Shown: positions 1-13,247, counted from the stretch's first letter. The stretch: 64,000 nucleotides of DNA from Auriscalpium vulgare (GCA_019915015.1 JAHBBC010000002.1:620001-684000); one strand, 5' to 3'. Numbers and translations: made by a program. The notes: generated by a model not told the origin, from the letters alone.

Positions 1-405
1 GACGCACTCGATGGAAGTTATGACACCCTTATTCTTCAGCATCACAAGGTTCTGGACGATGCTGTGCCGGATGTCGGGCGACAGGAGGCCATAATGCTCG
101 AGCAAGAGCGTAGAAAGATGGGAGGGGAACTCTGCCGTCTCCTTAGGATAGCACTGGGCTACCTGCATGCCCCATTAAATTCCATGCACACAGCAAACGA
201 TGCTTCCGAGCCGCACCTGTGAGATGAAAGTAATGAGCTCCCGAAAGTGGGCTGCTTGCTCATCCGGGTTTATCTGAAATATCTGGCGGATGCTGTTGTA
301 GTGATTCCATTGCTGTAGAAATTCCTCCTTGTAGGAGGTTGGGTCCCGCTTGATGAGGTTTTGTAGCTGCGGCAGATTAGCCGTGCGCAAGACGCCGCGA
401 GGCAT
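1..405 (-). CDS. SDA1: SDA1 homolog, 5' part (runs off the left edge)
   Basis: Two exons are visible (405-217 and 162-1) joined by a 54-bp GT-AG intron, giving about 117 N-terminal residues. They contain [25 protein letters not shown] and, after the splice, [13 protein letters not shown], the conserved start of Sda1/SDAD1. Family knowledge: Sda1 is a nuclear/nucleolar protein needed for 60S ribosomal subunit maturation and export, and for passage through Start in yeast. The ATG at 405 was chosen because it opens with [14 protein letters not shown] and is the first ATG in frame; longer readings would need a GTG start. It diverges from the phosphatidylserine decarboxylase gene with about 250 bp between the two ATGs. 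The rest of the gene lies outside the window. Confidence 0.93.
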
Positions 406-658
406 AGTCTTCAGCAATTCTCCTCTGTTCAAGTCGATGGTACCGGGCACCAGAGGACTTTGCCGGAAGATAGCGATGGCGATGAACGCTGGTGGAAGTG
501 AACAAGCGAGTCAACTGCGAGTTACTCTCGTCTTCACAAAATACTACCACTGCATCACGTGATGTAGACACTACTTAGTCTTTGCTCTGAGCTCTCAAGA
601 GTCAAGTGTGACGCTCTCGTCTTCCCGTCTTCCTCGCCTTTCCTTTCTCCCCTTCTGC
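406..658. promoter_or_regulatory. Shared intergenic region of SDA1 and PSD1
   Basis: A 253-bp gap between two start codons pointing outwards; it must hold both 5' UTRs and promoters. No clear TATA box was seen on either side. Confidence 0.5.
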
Positions 659-2248
659 ATGCTCCCGTGCAAACGTACACTTCTCAGCGCCGCCTTCTGG
701 CAAGCAAAGGCCGCAACCAAGCCGCCACGCTGCGCCTCGTCTGTCTTCAAGTTCCAGCGGCCCCGCCAGCACCTCGTCGTGCGCGCATTCCACTTCACAC
801 GACAGCGTTTCGACGACCGTGCGCACTTAAAAAGCTCTGGAGGAACCTTCCGGAAACTCGCCGACGCTGCGCGCAAAACCCCCACCAAATGGTACCCTCT
901 TCCGTGGTCCATCGGCGCGCTGTTGCTGGTAGTGTTGCAATACAGGCGGACGACCGTGCGCGATGCGAAGGAGGTTCACGTAGACGAGGACGGCCATGAG
1001 GTTATCAGGCTCAAGGGTCCATGGCAGGTCCACATCCTCGGTGCACTCCCTCTGCGCAATATGTCTCGCCTATGGGGCTGGCTCAACTCGCTCGAGCTGC
1101 CCGTCTGGTTCCGGCCCATCGGCTTCCGCGTGTACGCCTGGGCATTTGGCTGCAACCTCACCGAAATCGAGCCCGCCGACCTGCGTGCGTACCCATCCCT
1201 CGGCGCGTTCTTCTACCGCAAACTCAAGCCCGACGTGCGCCCCGTCGACGCTGCCGCGGCGCTCGTGTCACCCGCGGACGGCACCGTTCTACACTTTGGT
1301 ACCGTGCAGGGCATGCGCGTGGAGCAGGTCAAGGGCATCACGTACTCGCTCGACGCGCTGCTCGGCCTCGCCGCGCCCAGCGCGCGCGCGACGGTCGTTG
1401 CGTTCCCGGACCACGATATGGCCGTCGTCGACCACCAGGAGTTCGCGAATGTGAACGGCATCGAGTACAGCCTCTCGCAGCTCATCGGCACGTCGACGCC
1501 GAGCACGCCCTTGGAGCCGAGCGCGGCGCTGCCGCAGGAGTTCCCGACGAACGCAGAGGCGTACGCGCGGCACCCGGCGCCAACGAAATTTGGCGAGCGC
1601 GTCGACGCGTCCGTCGTCGAGCCGGGACAACCTGTGCAGGACACGCTCGCGGAGCACGCGTCCGTGGCGAAGGAGATGGGCGTGCGACCCGCGCTCGAGC
1701 GGCGCGGCAGCGCGTCCGCGCACGTCAAGCCGGGCAACGCACTTTACTTCACCGTCGTGTATCTCGCGCCGGGCGACTACCACCGCTTCCACAGCCCGAC
1801 GGCGTGGGTCGTCGAGAAGCGGCGACACTTCCAAGGCGAGCTGTTCTCGGTGTCGCCGTACGTGGCGAAGCGCCTGGAGAACCTCTTCGTGCTGAACGAA
1901 CGCGTCGCGCTGTTGGGGCGATGGAAGCACGGCTTCTTCGGTATGGTGCCCGTCGGCGCGACGAACGTCGGCAGCATCAAGATTAACTTCGACCAAGAGC
2001 TGCGCACGAACGTGCGGGGCCGCGCCCCGCCTCCCGGCACCTTCACGGAAGCGGTGTACTCGGGCGCGTCGCCGATTCTAAATGGGCAGCCGCTGCAGCC
2101 TGCGCAGGAGATGGGCGGGTTCCGCCTTGGAAGCACGATTGTTCTGATCTTCGAGGCGCCCGAGACGTTCGAATTTGCGGTGCACGCGGGGCAGAAGGTG
2201 AAGGTGGGCGAGAGCCTGGGCCGGCTGGGCCGAGAGAAGCAGGAATAG
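659..2248 (+). CDS. PSD1: Mitochondrial phosphatidylserine decarboxylase proenzyme
   Basis: A single-exon 529-residue protein. It opens with a basic, Arg/Ser/Ala-rich presequence, then a hydrophobic segment (about residues 78-94, SIGALLLVVLQY) and the decarboxylase domain. Near the end is the self-cleavage motif LGST (Ser at about residue 492, in GFRLGSTIVLIFEAP); cleavage there would make the beta subunit and the pyruvoyl-bearing alpha subunit. DYHRFHSP carries the conserved catalytic His. Family knowledge: Psd1 converts phosphatidylserine to phosphatidylethanolamine in the inner mitochondrial membrane. ATG 659 is used; the frame extends to a GTG at 608, which is unlikely to start in a fungus. 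Residues about 300-360 are a low-complexity insert in the middle of the domain, common in fungal versions. Confidence 0.96.
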   Translation: MLPCKRTLLSAAFWQAKAATKPPRCASSVFKFQRPRQHLVVRAFHFTRQRFDDRAHLKSSGGTFRKLADAARKTPTKWYPLPWSIGALLLVVLQYRRTTVRDAKEVHVDEDGHEVIRLKGPWQVHILGALPLRNMSRLWGWLNSLELPVWFRPIGFRVYAWAFGCNLTEIEPADLRAYPSLGAFFYRKLKPDVRPVDAAAALVSPADGTVLHFGTVQGMRVEQVKGITYSLDALLGLAAPSARATVVAFPDHDMAVVDHQEFANVNGIEYSLSQLIGTSTPSTPLEPSAALPQEFPTNAEAYARHPAPTKFGERVDASVVEPGQPVQDTLAEHASVAKEMGVRPALERRGSASAHVKPGNALYFTVVYLAPGDYHRFHSPTAWVVEKRRHFQGELFSVSPYVAKRLENLFVLNERVALLGRWKHGFFGMVPVGATNVGSIKINFDQELRTNVRGRAPPPGTFTEAVYSGASPILNGQPLQPAQEMGGFRLGSTIVLIFEAPETFEFAVHAGQKVKVGESLGRLGREKQE

Positions 2249-2569
2249 GTGCGGGCGGGCGGACTATCGCCAGTGTAGATGGTGGCGCACTGTAGGTCGG
2301 ATATATCATTATTTCCCGGGCCTATTCCTGGGCCTGGTCGCTCTGCTTCGCGGGCGTCCCCCCCCCCTTCAAGCCCGGACTCATATGATAAAAGACGCTG
2401 TGCGCTGCTCGCCTTCACCATCATGCATTTCCCTCCCTTGGTATCCGACGGTGTCCAGATAGCCAGCATCGCTACCTCTGCTACCTATGGCGAAATCTTG
2501 GGGGGCGGAACAAGGAAGAATGGGTTAGGTACTCTGGCAGATTTAGTCGCACGGCTCACAACAACTGGG
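2249..2569. other. Tail-to-tail spacer
   Basis: The 321 bp between the 3' ends of PSD1 and the first GST gene. It contains a run of nine C (near 2360) but no supported gene; it presumably holds both 3' UTRs. Confidence 0.6.
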
Positions 2570-3367
2570 CTACTGTGTAAGTGCTGAAATCACATCCCAC
2601 TTCTTAAACGCCGCCAGAAATTCTCCCCATTTTCCTTTGATCGCGCCGATAATGGTGTCTCCCTCTCCCGGGTTCCCAAGATCCATCAAGCACTTCAGCC
2701 AAGCCGCTACCACGACGTCCGCAAACGAAACCTCGCTGCCTCCCAGGAACGTGTCACTCCCTTTCCACTTCCCCAGTACCTCCATATTGTCAACCAGGTC
2801 CTGAATTAATCCCGCTCTCACCTCCACGCCGCGCGCAATCTCCTCCAATGGCTTCCCGAATGCTTCCTCTCTCGTCCGCCGGAAGAACGCTTCGCTCTCA
2901 GGGCGCTGCTCTTTTGCCATGTTCAGCACCACGAGGTATACCGTCGGCAAGCGGACACGCGTTGCGACGAATGTATCCAGGAGTGCGAGCTGCAGCGCAC
3001 GGGAGTGCGGAGGAAGTAGCTGTGGTGTCGCAGGGTAATGCGTGTCGAGGTACTGCACGATTTCCAGCGAGTCTGAGATCATGGTCCCAGTCGCGGTGTC
3101 ATGAATGACCGGACAGGTGTAGAGGGCCTGTCCATCTCGCACGCCGGTGGGCGGCGCGCCAACCTTCTGCATGGTGCTTGCGACGTCTGCGTATTCCACC
3201 CAGACGACCTTGTAGGCCAACCCTTTGACGTGCAGCGCATACCTTCTCACTCAGTCAGATCTTACGCACTAGAGCTCGCCAGGTTGCACTTACCTGGCCC
3301 GCCATACGTAGGGCGAGAACGTCCCATCGGCCGTCGTAGACGCCGGAATATCGTAGAGGGTTATCAT
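2570..3367 (-). CDS. Glutathione S-transferase, copy 1 of a tandem pair
   Basis: Two exons (3367-3294 and 3242-2570) encode 248 residues. The N-terminal thioredoxin-like domain has the opening MITLYDIPASTTADGTFSPY, the RYALHVKGLAYK helix and the SDSLEIVQYLD glutathione-site segment; the all-helical C-terminal domain has FLGGSEVSFADVVVAAW. Family knowledge: GSTs conjugate glutathione to electrophiles or bind hydrophobic ligands in the cytosol. The layout resembles the fungal FuA-type class expanded in wood-decay basidiomycetes, but that class label is inference. The intron is GT-AG with two possible in-frame acceptors 3 nt apart; the one giving W-R-A-R-Y-A-L was preferred. It lies in the same direction as, and about 420 bp downstream of, the second copy. 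Confidence 0.9.
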
Positions 3368-3786
3368 CGTAGTGGGTGCAGTCGGCTGTGAGTGGTGTTC
3401 TCTTCTTTTCACTGTTATTTCTTTCTTTTAAGTACGTGCCGTGACTGTTCCATATTCTTGCAAACGAACACCTCCTTCATTACTAACAGATCGCACCGTC
3501 AGGTTACGCTTCGATCGGATTCGTAAGGCTACACAGTCAGAACCGTCAGCCAGATGTCATGCTGGGCTTGCGAGGCCGCGCGGCGACCCAGCGAACTTTA
3601 TCCTCTTCTTCGCATGCTGCACCCGCGCCTCGTGTGCCTGTCTCGTCTTCCCACTTCTACAGCTTGAGAATGCAAGCTCAAGTGCGTTGTTTTACATGTG
3701 GCAGCCGGTGGTTTGATGAACAGTACAAAGCTGTGTCGGAACTCCCGGACCGACCAACTTGCTCGAAAAGACAGTACATGGCTAGA

Positions 3787-4594
3787 CTACTGTGTGCCCT
3801 CTGGGATCACTTCCCACTTCTCGAACGCCTTCAAAAAGCCTCCCCACGTACCCTTGATGGCCTCAACAACCTTGTCACCCTCCCCCGGATCCCCGATATC
3901 CCTCAACCACTTCAAGTGCGATGCTACCAGCAGATCCGCGAACGACACGTCGCTGCCTCCCAAAAACACCTCCTCTCCTTTCCACTTCCCCAGCAGCTCC
4001 AGAGTGTCAATGAAATCCTGGAGCAAGCCCGCCCTGTCCTCTTTACGCGTTATCTCCTCCATCGGCTTCCCTTGCATCGCCTCTCGCGTCCGCCGGAAGA
4101 ACACCGCGCTTTCTGGATGCAGCTGCTTCATGGTGTTCAGCAGCACGAGGCGCAGCACGGGCGGGCGGAGGCGCGTTGGGCTGAATGTCTCGAGAAACGC
4201 GAGCTGCAGCGCACGGGAGTGCGCGGGCAGCAGCTGCGGTGTCTCGGGGTACTGCTTGTCAAGGTATTGCACAATCTTGGCCGAATCCGAGAGGGTAGCG
4301 CCCGTTGTCGGATCGTGGATGGCGGGACAGGTGTAGAGTGCCTGCCCGTCGCGCGTTCCGGTGGGCGCCGCGCCGATTTTCTGCATGGTGCTTGCGATGT
4401 CCGGATATTCCACCCATATGACTTTGTATGCCAGCCCTTTGATGTGCAGCGCATATCTTATCGCTTCAATTGATTAGATCTGCCACTTGGAGGACTATAG
4501 TCAAAACTTGCCTGGCGCGCCACACGTTCGCTGAGAACGTCCCGTCGGCCGCTGCGGTCCCTGGGATGTCGTAGAGGGTGATCACGCTGGTCAT
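3787..4594 (-). CDS. Glutathione S-transferase, copy 2 of a tandem pair
   Basis: Two exons (4594-4512 and 4456-3787) encode 250 residues closely similar to copy 1 along the whole length: MTSVITLYDIPGTAAADGTF, RYALHIKGLAYKVIWVEYPD, LSDSAKIVQYLDKQYPETPQ, and FLGGSDVSFADLLVASHLKW. Both copies share the same intron position after ...VWRA-R. The donor here is GC (GCAAGT) instead of GT; the reading frame and protein alignment support no other junction nearby. A TATAAA on the minus strand at 4681-4686 sits about 90 bp upstream of the ATG. Function as for copy 1. The pair is a clear local tandem duplication; divergence in the linker around residues 170-185 suggests it is not very recent. Confidence 0.9.
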
Positions 4595-4680
4595 CGTTGG
4601 TGGTAGGGGATGACTCGACTCGGTGGTGCAGAACAAGTGCAGTTGATGGTCGTCTGCCTGCTGGAGACGTCATCCACCAC

Positions 4681-4687
4681 TTTATAT
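4681..4687 (-). promoter_or_regulatory. TATA box of GST copy 2
   Basis: TATAAAG-like element on the minus strand, about 90 bp upstream of the ATG at 4594. Confidence 0.5.
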
Positions 4688-4787
4688 GTTCGCACGGAAG
4701 CTTTTTCCCACAATTTCGGACTCGCAGACCGAAAGGTCATCTGCACTGTTACTGTGACTGCACTGCATACTACTTCTAAGTTCTCGG

Positions 4788-6515
4788 CTACAACGGCAAT
4801 GTGTAATCTCCTGACTGCAAGGCCACCGGCCGCCCCACCTCCACACGCGCTGCTCCCCATGCGCGACATCCTGTCAGCGCCGTACCCGGGGCACCGTAAA
4901 TCCGCAACGCCGCCAACATCGGCAGCAGCTCTAGCACTGCGCCGTCGCCAGATAAAGCAGTTAATTCCTGGCCGAGGATTTGGTCGAGGATCGACGCGAC
5001 GCTGCCATGAACCTCCAGCTCGCGCAGGCCTGCCGTCTGGCTCGGCGCACGGGTGAACCACGCGAGATCGCGGTCCTCCCGCAACTCCGCCAGGACAAGC
5101 CTCTCGAGGCTCGGCGACGCAAACGCCGCAAACGCGGCCGGGGCGAGGAGCGGCACCGCTGCACGGGGGCCCGCCCGCTGCAAAAACAGCGCGAAGTTAG
5201 GCTGGGCGCTGATTGCCGAACTCCATGCCTTCACCGCGACGTCGTCCGCATACTTGCGCTCCTCCCACGCGGGCGGCGCAATCGAGAGGCGCGTTGCAGG
5301 AGGGGGAGCCGCGCCGCGGATGCGCGGGCCCTGCAGGAAGGTAGGGAGCGTAGTACCGAATTGCGCGGGGGTGACCTCGCCGTGGTACACGAGCTCGATG
5401 CGCAGCGTGGTCGAGATGGGCAGCGCAAGGTGTTCCAGCAAGGCGGCCCCGCGCATCAGACGCGTACGAATGCACATGTATTCGAGCATGGGTAGCTCGA
5501 CCATGCGGAACGTGCGGGCGTTGGTATACGCATTTCTGTCTGCTGTCCGCTGCGGCTCCGCAATGTCGAGCTTGAGTGTGGTCAGAGACCTCGCAATGCT
5601 CTCCAGAGCGTCGAGTACCTCGTCAGGCGGCGGGATCTCCGGTATATAGGCGCTGTATGTCACGTCGAGTGTGTGTAGGTGCCTGAGGAATACACACTTC
5701 CACACCCATCGTGAAGGGGTATGCAACCGGAGATGGCGCAGGGAAGGCGCCTCGTCTTTGAGAAAGCCCAAGGGCAGCGCGTGGCCTCCAGCCCCTCCGA
5801 ATCCCAACGAGCCTCCGATTCCCAACGCTTCGCCATAATCCGGCCGAACCCTTACTGTGACCTCCAGGAGTTCCAAAACGGGCGCCGATCGCCCGCGCAG
5901 GGTTGTCAGGAGTGTAGAATTCGGCGGGGTGGAGGCGTCCAGACGCAGAGAGGCGGTCCGGGCGATGTTCTCCGTGATGAAAGGCGCTTCGCCGGCGCAC
6001 ATCGGCCAGAGCGCATTTATATGCAGCAAGGCAGCTCGGGCGCGATCAAGCATCGTGTCGCGGAGTGCGGGGACGAGGGGAAACGCCATGCGTGCCCAGA
6101 GCGCGGGCTCTGCGAGTGCAACGCGCCGGAAGTGCGTGCAAACAAACGCCACTTTAATCCATGTCTGCTTGCGGTGGAGAGGGGGATCGTGGGGAATCAG
6201 GAAGGCGAATATGGTCCACAGGATTTCTGGAGGTAGGAGGCAGATGGGCTGGAGAGCGTTGTACTGTGCGTGCGCGAGCCTCGCTTTGCCTTGTTCTAGC
6301 TCTTCCGCCTGTTGAGGATCAACGCTGGGAGAGACCGGTGGATGGGAAAAACTTCATTGAGAGAAAGCGGAAATACAGGTGGTCGCGCAAAGACAGATCA
6401 TAATTAGCACAAGCCGGTTGCATGCAAGAAGCTAGCAACGCACCTCAATGGACGCTTCCTCGCAGATCGACTGCGCCTGAGAGTCGCTGCAAAGCTGTCG
6501 CGGACTAAGCTCCAT
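4788..6515 (-). CDS. F-box protein
   Basis: Two exons (6515-6444 and 6308-4788) encode 530 residues. Exon 1 (MELSPRQLCSDSQAQSICEE...) joins in phase 0 to AEELEQGKARLAHAQYNALQ, then an F-box reading CLLPPEILWTIFAFLIPH and IKVAFVCTHFRRVAL at about residues 45-85. Family knowledge: F-box proteins are the substrate-recruiting subunits of SCF ubiquitin ligases; Agaricomycetes have large expansions of this type, with the A-Q-Y-N-A-L...LPPEIL opening. The remaining 440 residues are Leu-rich with irregular segments such as LRHLRLHTPSRWVW and LHTLDVTYSAYIPE, compatible with degenerate leucine-rich repeats. Substrate unknown. No ATG precedes the F-box in exon 2, which is why the upstream exon was sought; its exact limits are inferred. 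Confidence 0.82.
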
Positions 6516-7104
6516 CCCGGCGCAACCATCTTGTGTGAGGGACTGGGAGGTGTAGAAGAGAGGAAGAGAACCTGATGCAAGTGATATCACTGAGGATGCC
6601 TAGACAGCGTCCGGGCTGCGTAGCCGCCGGCGCCGTCACCGAATGAGCGCCGCCCCGACGGCTTCGATACTACGAGCAGGCGCATGCATAGCTAGTAAGT
6701 AGTCGGATGATTTGAAAACATCCGAAGCTCGAGTGCTTGCAACACGGTGCATTGTGAAGACAAAGCGTGAGAACTTGGCCGAGTAGACTGACTGGAAGCT
6801 AGTCTTATCTACTACTTATGATCTGGAAGTCATCAATGCTCTACCTCGCCGCAACGCCTTGTCGTGCAGAGTTGGAGGTTCGGATCAAACCCCCCGCGAT
6901 TACGGGTCTTGGTATAGTTGGTATGAGACTAGCAAAGTTGGCGCGGTCGTGATGCCAGTGGATATGTCAGTGCATAATGAAAGAGAAACTAAGCGCCAAG
7001 CGACGCCTCCTGCCCGCTCTGCGGTGGCTTGACCTCGCTTCCCATTTGGCTTGTGAGTTGCCATTCGGCACAATTACAGTTGAAATCACGGCGTCAAGTA
7101 TTGA
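6516..7104. other. Spacer between F-box gene and CBS-type gene
   Basis: No gene is supported. tRNA-promoter-like words occur on the plus strand (near 6776 and 6876) but no cloverleaf could be folded. Confidence 0.5.
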
Positions 7105-9033
<1,929 letters not shown>

Positions 9034-11425
9034 ATGTCTGGCTTTGACGACCTCTTGAAGCAATCTTCGCGCGCACTGGAGGAGAACCCGTTCGAGGATC
9101 CGTTCGCCCAGCCGCGCGCCGTCTCTCCCGACCCATGGTCCAGCTTCGGCAACCATTCCGCCCCCCCCTCCGATGCATTTGACTATGGCCAGACACCAGC
9201 GTTTGAGCCAAGCGCGCCTACAAGTCCGACAACGGATAGATTGACCTTCGCCCCGGCGCCAGCGACCGAGTCGGACCCGTTGGACTCTGCCAATCTGGCT
9301 TCGTCCGATGAAGAACCAGAGCCAGAGACGCCGGCGAAGGAGGTTACGTCGCCAAAGTTCTCTGGGTTCAGGGAGGTCGAGCGCGTGGTGCCTGCTCCAG
9401 AGCCGCTGCCTATCGTCGAGCCACCTGTTCGCGAGCCCGAGCCTGTGAAGGCGCCTGCACCGCGCTCACCGTCCCCAATACGACCCATCTCTCCACCACG
9501 GCGCGAGCCCTCCCCACCGACACCACCGACAGCATCGACACCACCACCACCACCCTCAATTTCAAGCTCTGTCTCGGGCGCCCTCAGCCCACCGTCGCCC
9601 GCGACACCCTCCTCAGCGCGCTTCCCGCAACGGCAAGCGCAAGCGTCTGTCCCGTCCTTCCCGTCTTCCGAATCCCAGCGCGTGGTCGCATCCCCGCTGG
9701 ACCAGCCACCGGTCACGTCATTCGCAAGTCTAGCGCTCGGTGGAGAGACATTTGGCGGTGGGTGGGATGGGGAACAGAGTGCGTTTGTGAACCATAGCTC
9801 GTTTTCGTCGAGCGCGCAGCCGGAAGTAGAGGATGATGACGATGACGACAAGCCGTTGCGTCCACGGCCAGCAGAGTCGGTGCGTATCTGCTCGGTGTTT
9901 GCTAGATGACGATTTTACGACGTGAACAGACCCCAACGCCGAAGAAGGACACTGGGATACAGCCTATGTTCGTCATCACGGTTGAGGACCCGCAAAAAGT
10001 GGGCGATGCCATCCGCGGATATACTATGTACACCGTGCATACCCGCGTGCGTTGCCTTCCTCCATATACCATGCATAATCTCACCCGCGCACTAGACCAC
10101 CTCCCCGCTCTACTCGAAATCCGCCTTCTCCGTCCTGCGGCGCTACTCCGACTTTCTTTGGTTATACGAGGCTCTCTCCATCAACAACCCGGGCGTCGTC
10201 GTGCCGCCTACGCCAGAGAAGAACCCGTTCGGGCGGTTCGACGAGCAGTTCTTGAAGCAGCGACGCTCGGCTTTGGAGCTCTGCATCACGAAGATTGCGA
10301 ATCATCCAGTATTGAGCAAGGATAACGACCTCAAGCTGTTTTTGGAGAGCGATACATTTTCGCTTGATGTATGCGCGACTTTCCGTATTGGCGTACTGTT
10401 CCCTGACATATTTTGCGCAGATCAAACACAGGAAGGCAGAGATGACGCAGGAGCGTGGAGGTTTGTTGGCTTCGATTGGCCAGTCTTTCGTCGGTCCCCG
10501 ATTCGTTGAGACGGACGAGGTAGCGTGCATCCCTGTTATGTTACATCTGCCTGACGCAGGTTCCAGTGGTTCGACAGGCAAAGGAGCTACCTCGACACTC
10601 TTGAATCTCAATTGCGCGGCCTCGTCAAGGCTATCGACGTAGTGGCCAAGAACCGAACAGGTCTGCCAGTTTCCCTGCAGTTCGCCTCGCTGCTCTTGCT
10701 CATGGCTAACAGAGCTTGCCGTCGCCATGGGCGAGTTCGCACAATTAATCAATGACCTTGCTACGTCCGATGTGGGCAAAGGCCTCGCGCATACACTCGC
10801 ATCGTTGGCCGACGTCGAGCGCCAAGTGCAGGAAGCAGAGGCGGCGCAGGCGCAGGACGACCTGAACACAATCATGGCGACCGCGGATGAGTACGCGCGG
10901 CTGATTAACTCCGTCCGGGTGCGCATATACGCTACTGCCTGCTGAGGGTCAGCACTGAGCTCCACGGTGTCGGTGCAGATGGCATTCAGCTCGCGCATCC
11001 GCACGTACCACAATTGGCAGAATGCAGACGCCGAGGCGCGCCGCGTACGGCAAACCCACGATCGCAATCGTGCCCAGGGCAGGATCGCAACCGACCGTCT
11101 TGGGCTGTCCCTCAGCCAAGTCGCCGACGTGCGTCTCCAACTAGATGTCCATATCTAAACTGACGTGTTTGCTTAGGCGGACCGGCGCGCGCTAGACGCC
11201 AAGCAGGAGTTCGACCAGGTCTCGCGCCTCGTCAAGACGGAGGTTGCGCGCTTCGAGCAGGAGCGCATCGAGGATTTCAAGGCGTCGCTCGAGCGCTTCC
11301 TGGATGGCATGATTACGCGCCAGAAGGAGATTATCGGCGCGCGGGAGGCGTTTCAGCAGATCATGCTGCGGAAGGTGCCGCCGACGGGGCAGGCAGGTGC
11401 GGGGTCGTTGACATCTGTGATGTGA
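9034..11425 (+). CDS. VPS5: Sorting nexin Vps5 (SNX1/2-like retromer subunit)
   Basis: Exon 1 (9034-9879) encodes a 282-residue disordered, Pro/Ser/acid-rich N-terminus (MSGFDDLLKQSSRALEENPF...). The second exon starts the PX domain: FVITVEDPQKVGD, YTVHTRTTSPLYSKSAFSV, RRYSDFLWLYEAL (phosphoinositide-binding), VPPTPEKNPFGRFDEQFL. This leads into a coiled-coil BAR-type domain with IKHRKAEMTQERGG, LDTLESQLRGLVKAID, MGEFAQLINDLA and a final FDQVSRLVKTEVARFEQER. Family knowledge: Vps5 pairs with Vps17 to form the membrane-bending half of retromer, recycling cargo such as Vps10 from endosomes to the Golgi. Several short introns split the BAR region. The stop is at 11423-11425 after SLTSVM. Confidence 0.93.
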
Positions 11426-12640
11426 TGCGGTGGATGTGTTTATGCGTCGAATGTTTGTCTTGATTTTAGTATCTGCTTTCTTCATGACCGAGCACTAGGG
11501 CACTTGGCTACGCGTTCTTGGAGCGCTTCTACTTGGGTCTTTGACACGACCAACAAGCGCGTCGGCTTTGCGACCAGTTCGTTCACGACCGCCACTTGGA
11601 ACTAAGGGTCATAGGCAAATGAGGGCGTGGGTTGTGTGCTGCATGCGTCGTGTTGCTTGTGCTGTAGAATTTATGCATTCAATGTCGGTTAGTCTCGGGC
11701 TTTCAGTTGTACTTAGCACGGGCGTTGCCATGTCGGAGCTCCGCAGAACAGCGAGGAGGACCCGTGAATATTTGAGGGCGCAAGTCACAGTGGTGCGCTC
11801 TTGAACGTTGACTTTGAATCCAAACAGCTTTGCGCTTACAAGACTTACCAAGGTCGTGCGCAGCCGCGGTTTCTCAGATCAGCGTCCTCGTAAACCGGGC
11901 CCTGGCAATCAGAGCGAGGTGACCGTCACCGCCACGGTCAGGTCCTGAGTCAGGAGCGCAAAGGCTCTCCGGAACTTATGCTTCACGTCTCTTCAGCCTG
12001 CGCACCGTGCTCATTGAAAAATGCTGCTCGTTGTACTGGCAGTAACTCTGTTCAAAGATGGCGCAGGACGCCCGAGCAAGGTTTGTGACCCTAACGGAGT
12101 TACCCAGTGCGCGGCTGGGGGCCTTCTGCGGACTTGCACTGGCAAGTACTCATCCTCTTCTTCGCTTATGCTCAAGCCCACACCTCGCGATGCGCGTCCG
12201 CGCCATCTGCTTTGCCGTTTCGTTGCGGCCAGGTGATGTAATGTATCATGATGCGCCGGTCACCAGTGTCTACAGCTGAACACTCATCCATCCCCCATTG
12301 CGCCTTGTCCACACGCACCAATTACCCTACCACGACGTGGCCCAACACAGCCGCGCTGAACTGGTCTAGCATTTCCGTGCTGCTGACGGTGCAGTCACAG
12401 CGCTGCGAGAGGCACCAGTGGCGAGTTGTCGCGCTCTCCACCGAGTCTACGTAGGGAGACGCATCTGCTCTGGAATGGGTTAGGAAATAGGAACGGCTCT
12501 AGGCCTAGTGACGCTCAGCTGGGTTTAATGTCTGCATGTCTCATTAGCGTCGTCATCTGGCTCCTGACTGCGGCTGGACTGCAAGCCCCTCACGCGATCC
12601 GGACTCGTCCATCCGCCCCGATTAATTGCGGAGGAAGCTG
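11426..12640. other. Gene-poor spacer downstream of VPS5
   Basis: About 1.2 kb with only short ORFs. One plus-strand ORF (12021-12236) begins with a hydrophobic stretch (MLLVVLAVTLF) and two Cys, but it shows no family match and no convincing continuation, so it is not called. Confidence 0.4.
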
Positions 12641-12647
12641 TATATAA
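12641..12647 (+). promoter_or_regulatory. TATA box of the Kre9-like gene
   Basis: TATATAA, 49 bp upstream of the ATG at 12696. Confidence 0.55.
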
Positions 12648-12695
12648 TGGAACACCTTGTCGCCTTCGTCCTTCATATCTTCTCCTGAACCGACG

Positions 12696-13247
12696 ATGAA
12701 AGCATCTTTTTCCACCCTCTCTGTCCTGCTGTTTGTCCTCTCTGCTGGTGCCGCGCCGTCGATGCGGGACGTCTGGACACCACCTGTCACCTACCCAAAG
12801 AAGGGCACGTCCTGGAGTGCAGGTGATACGGTGACGGTTACCTGGTACGTCCGTCGTTCTCTGCACTTTTGACGGTTGCTGAGATTGCTCAGGGATGCAT
12901 CCAATCCCCCTTCTCGCATCACGAACCCGACCGGCCAGCTTCTCTTGGGGTACCTCGACAGCAAAGGCAGCGAGAATCTCGATCTCGGTACGTCCGATGA
13001 CCTTCCATGTCTCGAAGACTCCTGTTTAAGTCATTTCACCTACCTAGAACATCCCCTCGCAGACGACTTCCCTCTGTCCAACGGCAAAGTCAGCTTTCAC
13101 GTGCCTAGCGTTCCTGCTCGCAGTAATTATATCGTTGTCTGTACGTGCACTTTCACCTGTGCCGCTGCCAGGACCTGATCTTCCTCCCTCTACACAGTGA
13201 TGGGCGATTCAGGCAATGCGTCACCAATATTTCAGATCAACAGCTGA
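12696..13247 (+). CDS. Small secreted Kre9/Knh1-like Ig-fold protein
   Basis: Four exons give 128 residues. A signal peptide (MKASFSTLSVLLFVLSAGAA) is followed by DVWTPPVTYPKKGTSW, GDTVTVTWDASNPPSRIT, PLADDFPLSNGKVSFHVPSV and YIVVLMGDSGNASPIFQI. This pattern (V-x-P-P-V...W-x-x-G...V-x-W-D...GDSGN-x-S-P-x-F-x-I) is the Kre9/Knh1-type N-terminal domain found in many secreted or GPI-anchored Agaricomycete proteins. Family knowledge: Kre9/Knh1 act in cell-wall beta-1,6-glucan assembly, but members with only this domain are largely uncharacterised. The protein ends directly after the domain, without a Ser/Thr stalk or a GPI signal, so secretion as a free small protein is the simplest reading. Confidence 0.82.

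Noticed and set aside
1021..1986. 321-codon plus-strand ORF inside the decarboxylase gene
   Set aside because: Overlapping frame of PSD1; Arg/Ala-rich composition typical of a frame shadow.
6770..6930. tRNA-like words: TTGGCCGAGTAGACTG (A-box-like) and GGTTCGGATCA (B-box-like), plus GGTCTTGGTATAGTTGGTAT
   Set aside because: No acceptor stem, D-arm or T-arm could be paired around them; the T-arm-like stem halves are not complementary. At best a decayed relic.
12021..12236. Possible small secreted Cys-containing protein
   Set aside because: Begins with a hydrophobic run but has no clear cleavage site, no conserved pattern, and later exons could not be linked in frame.
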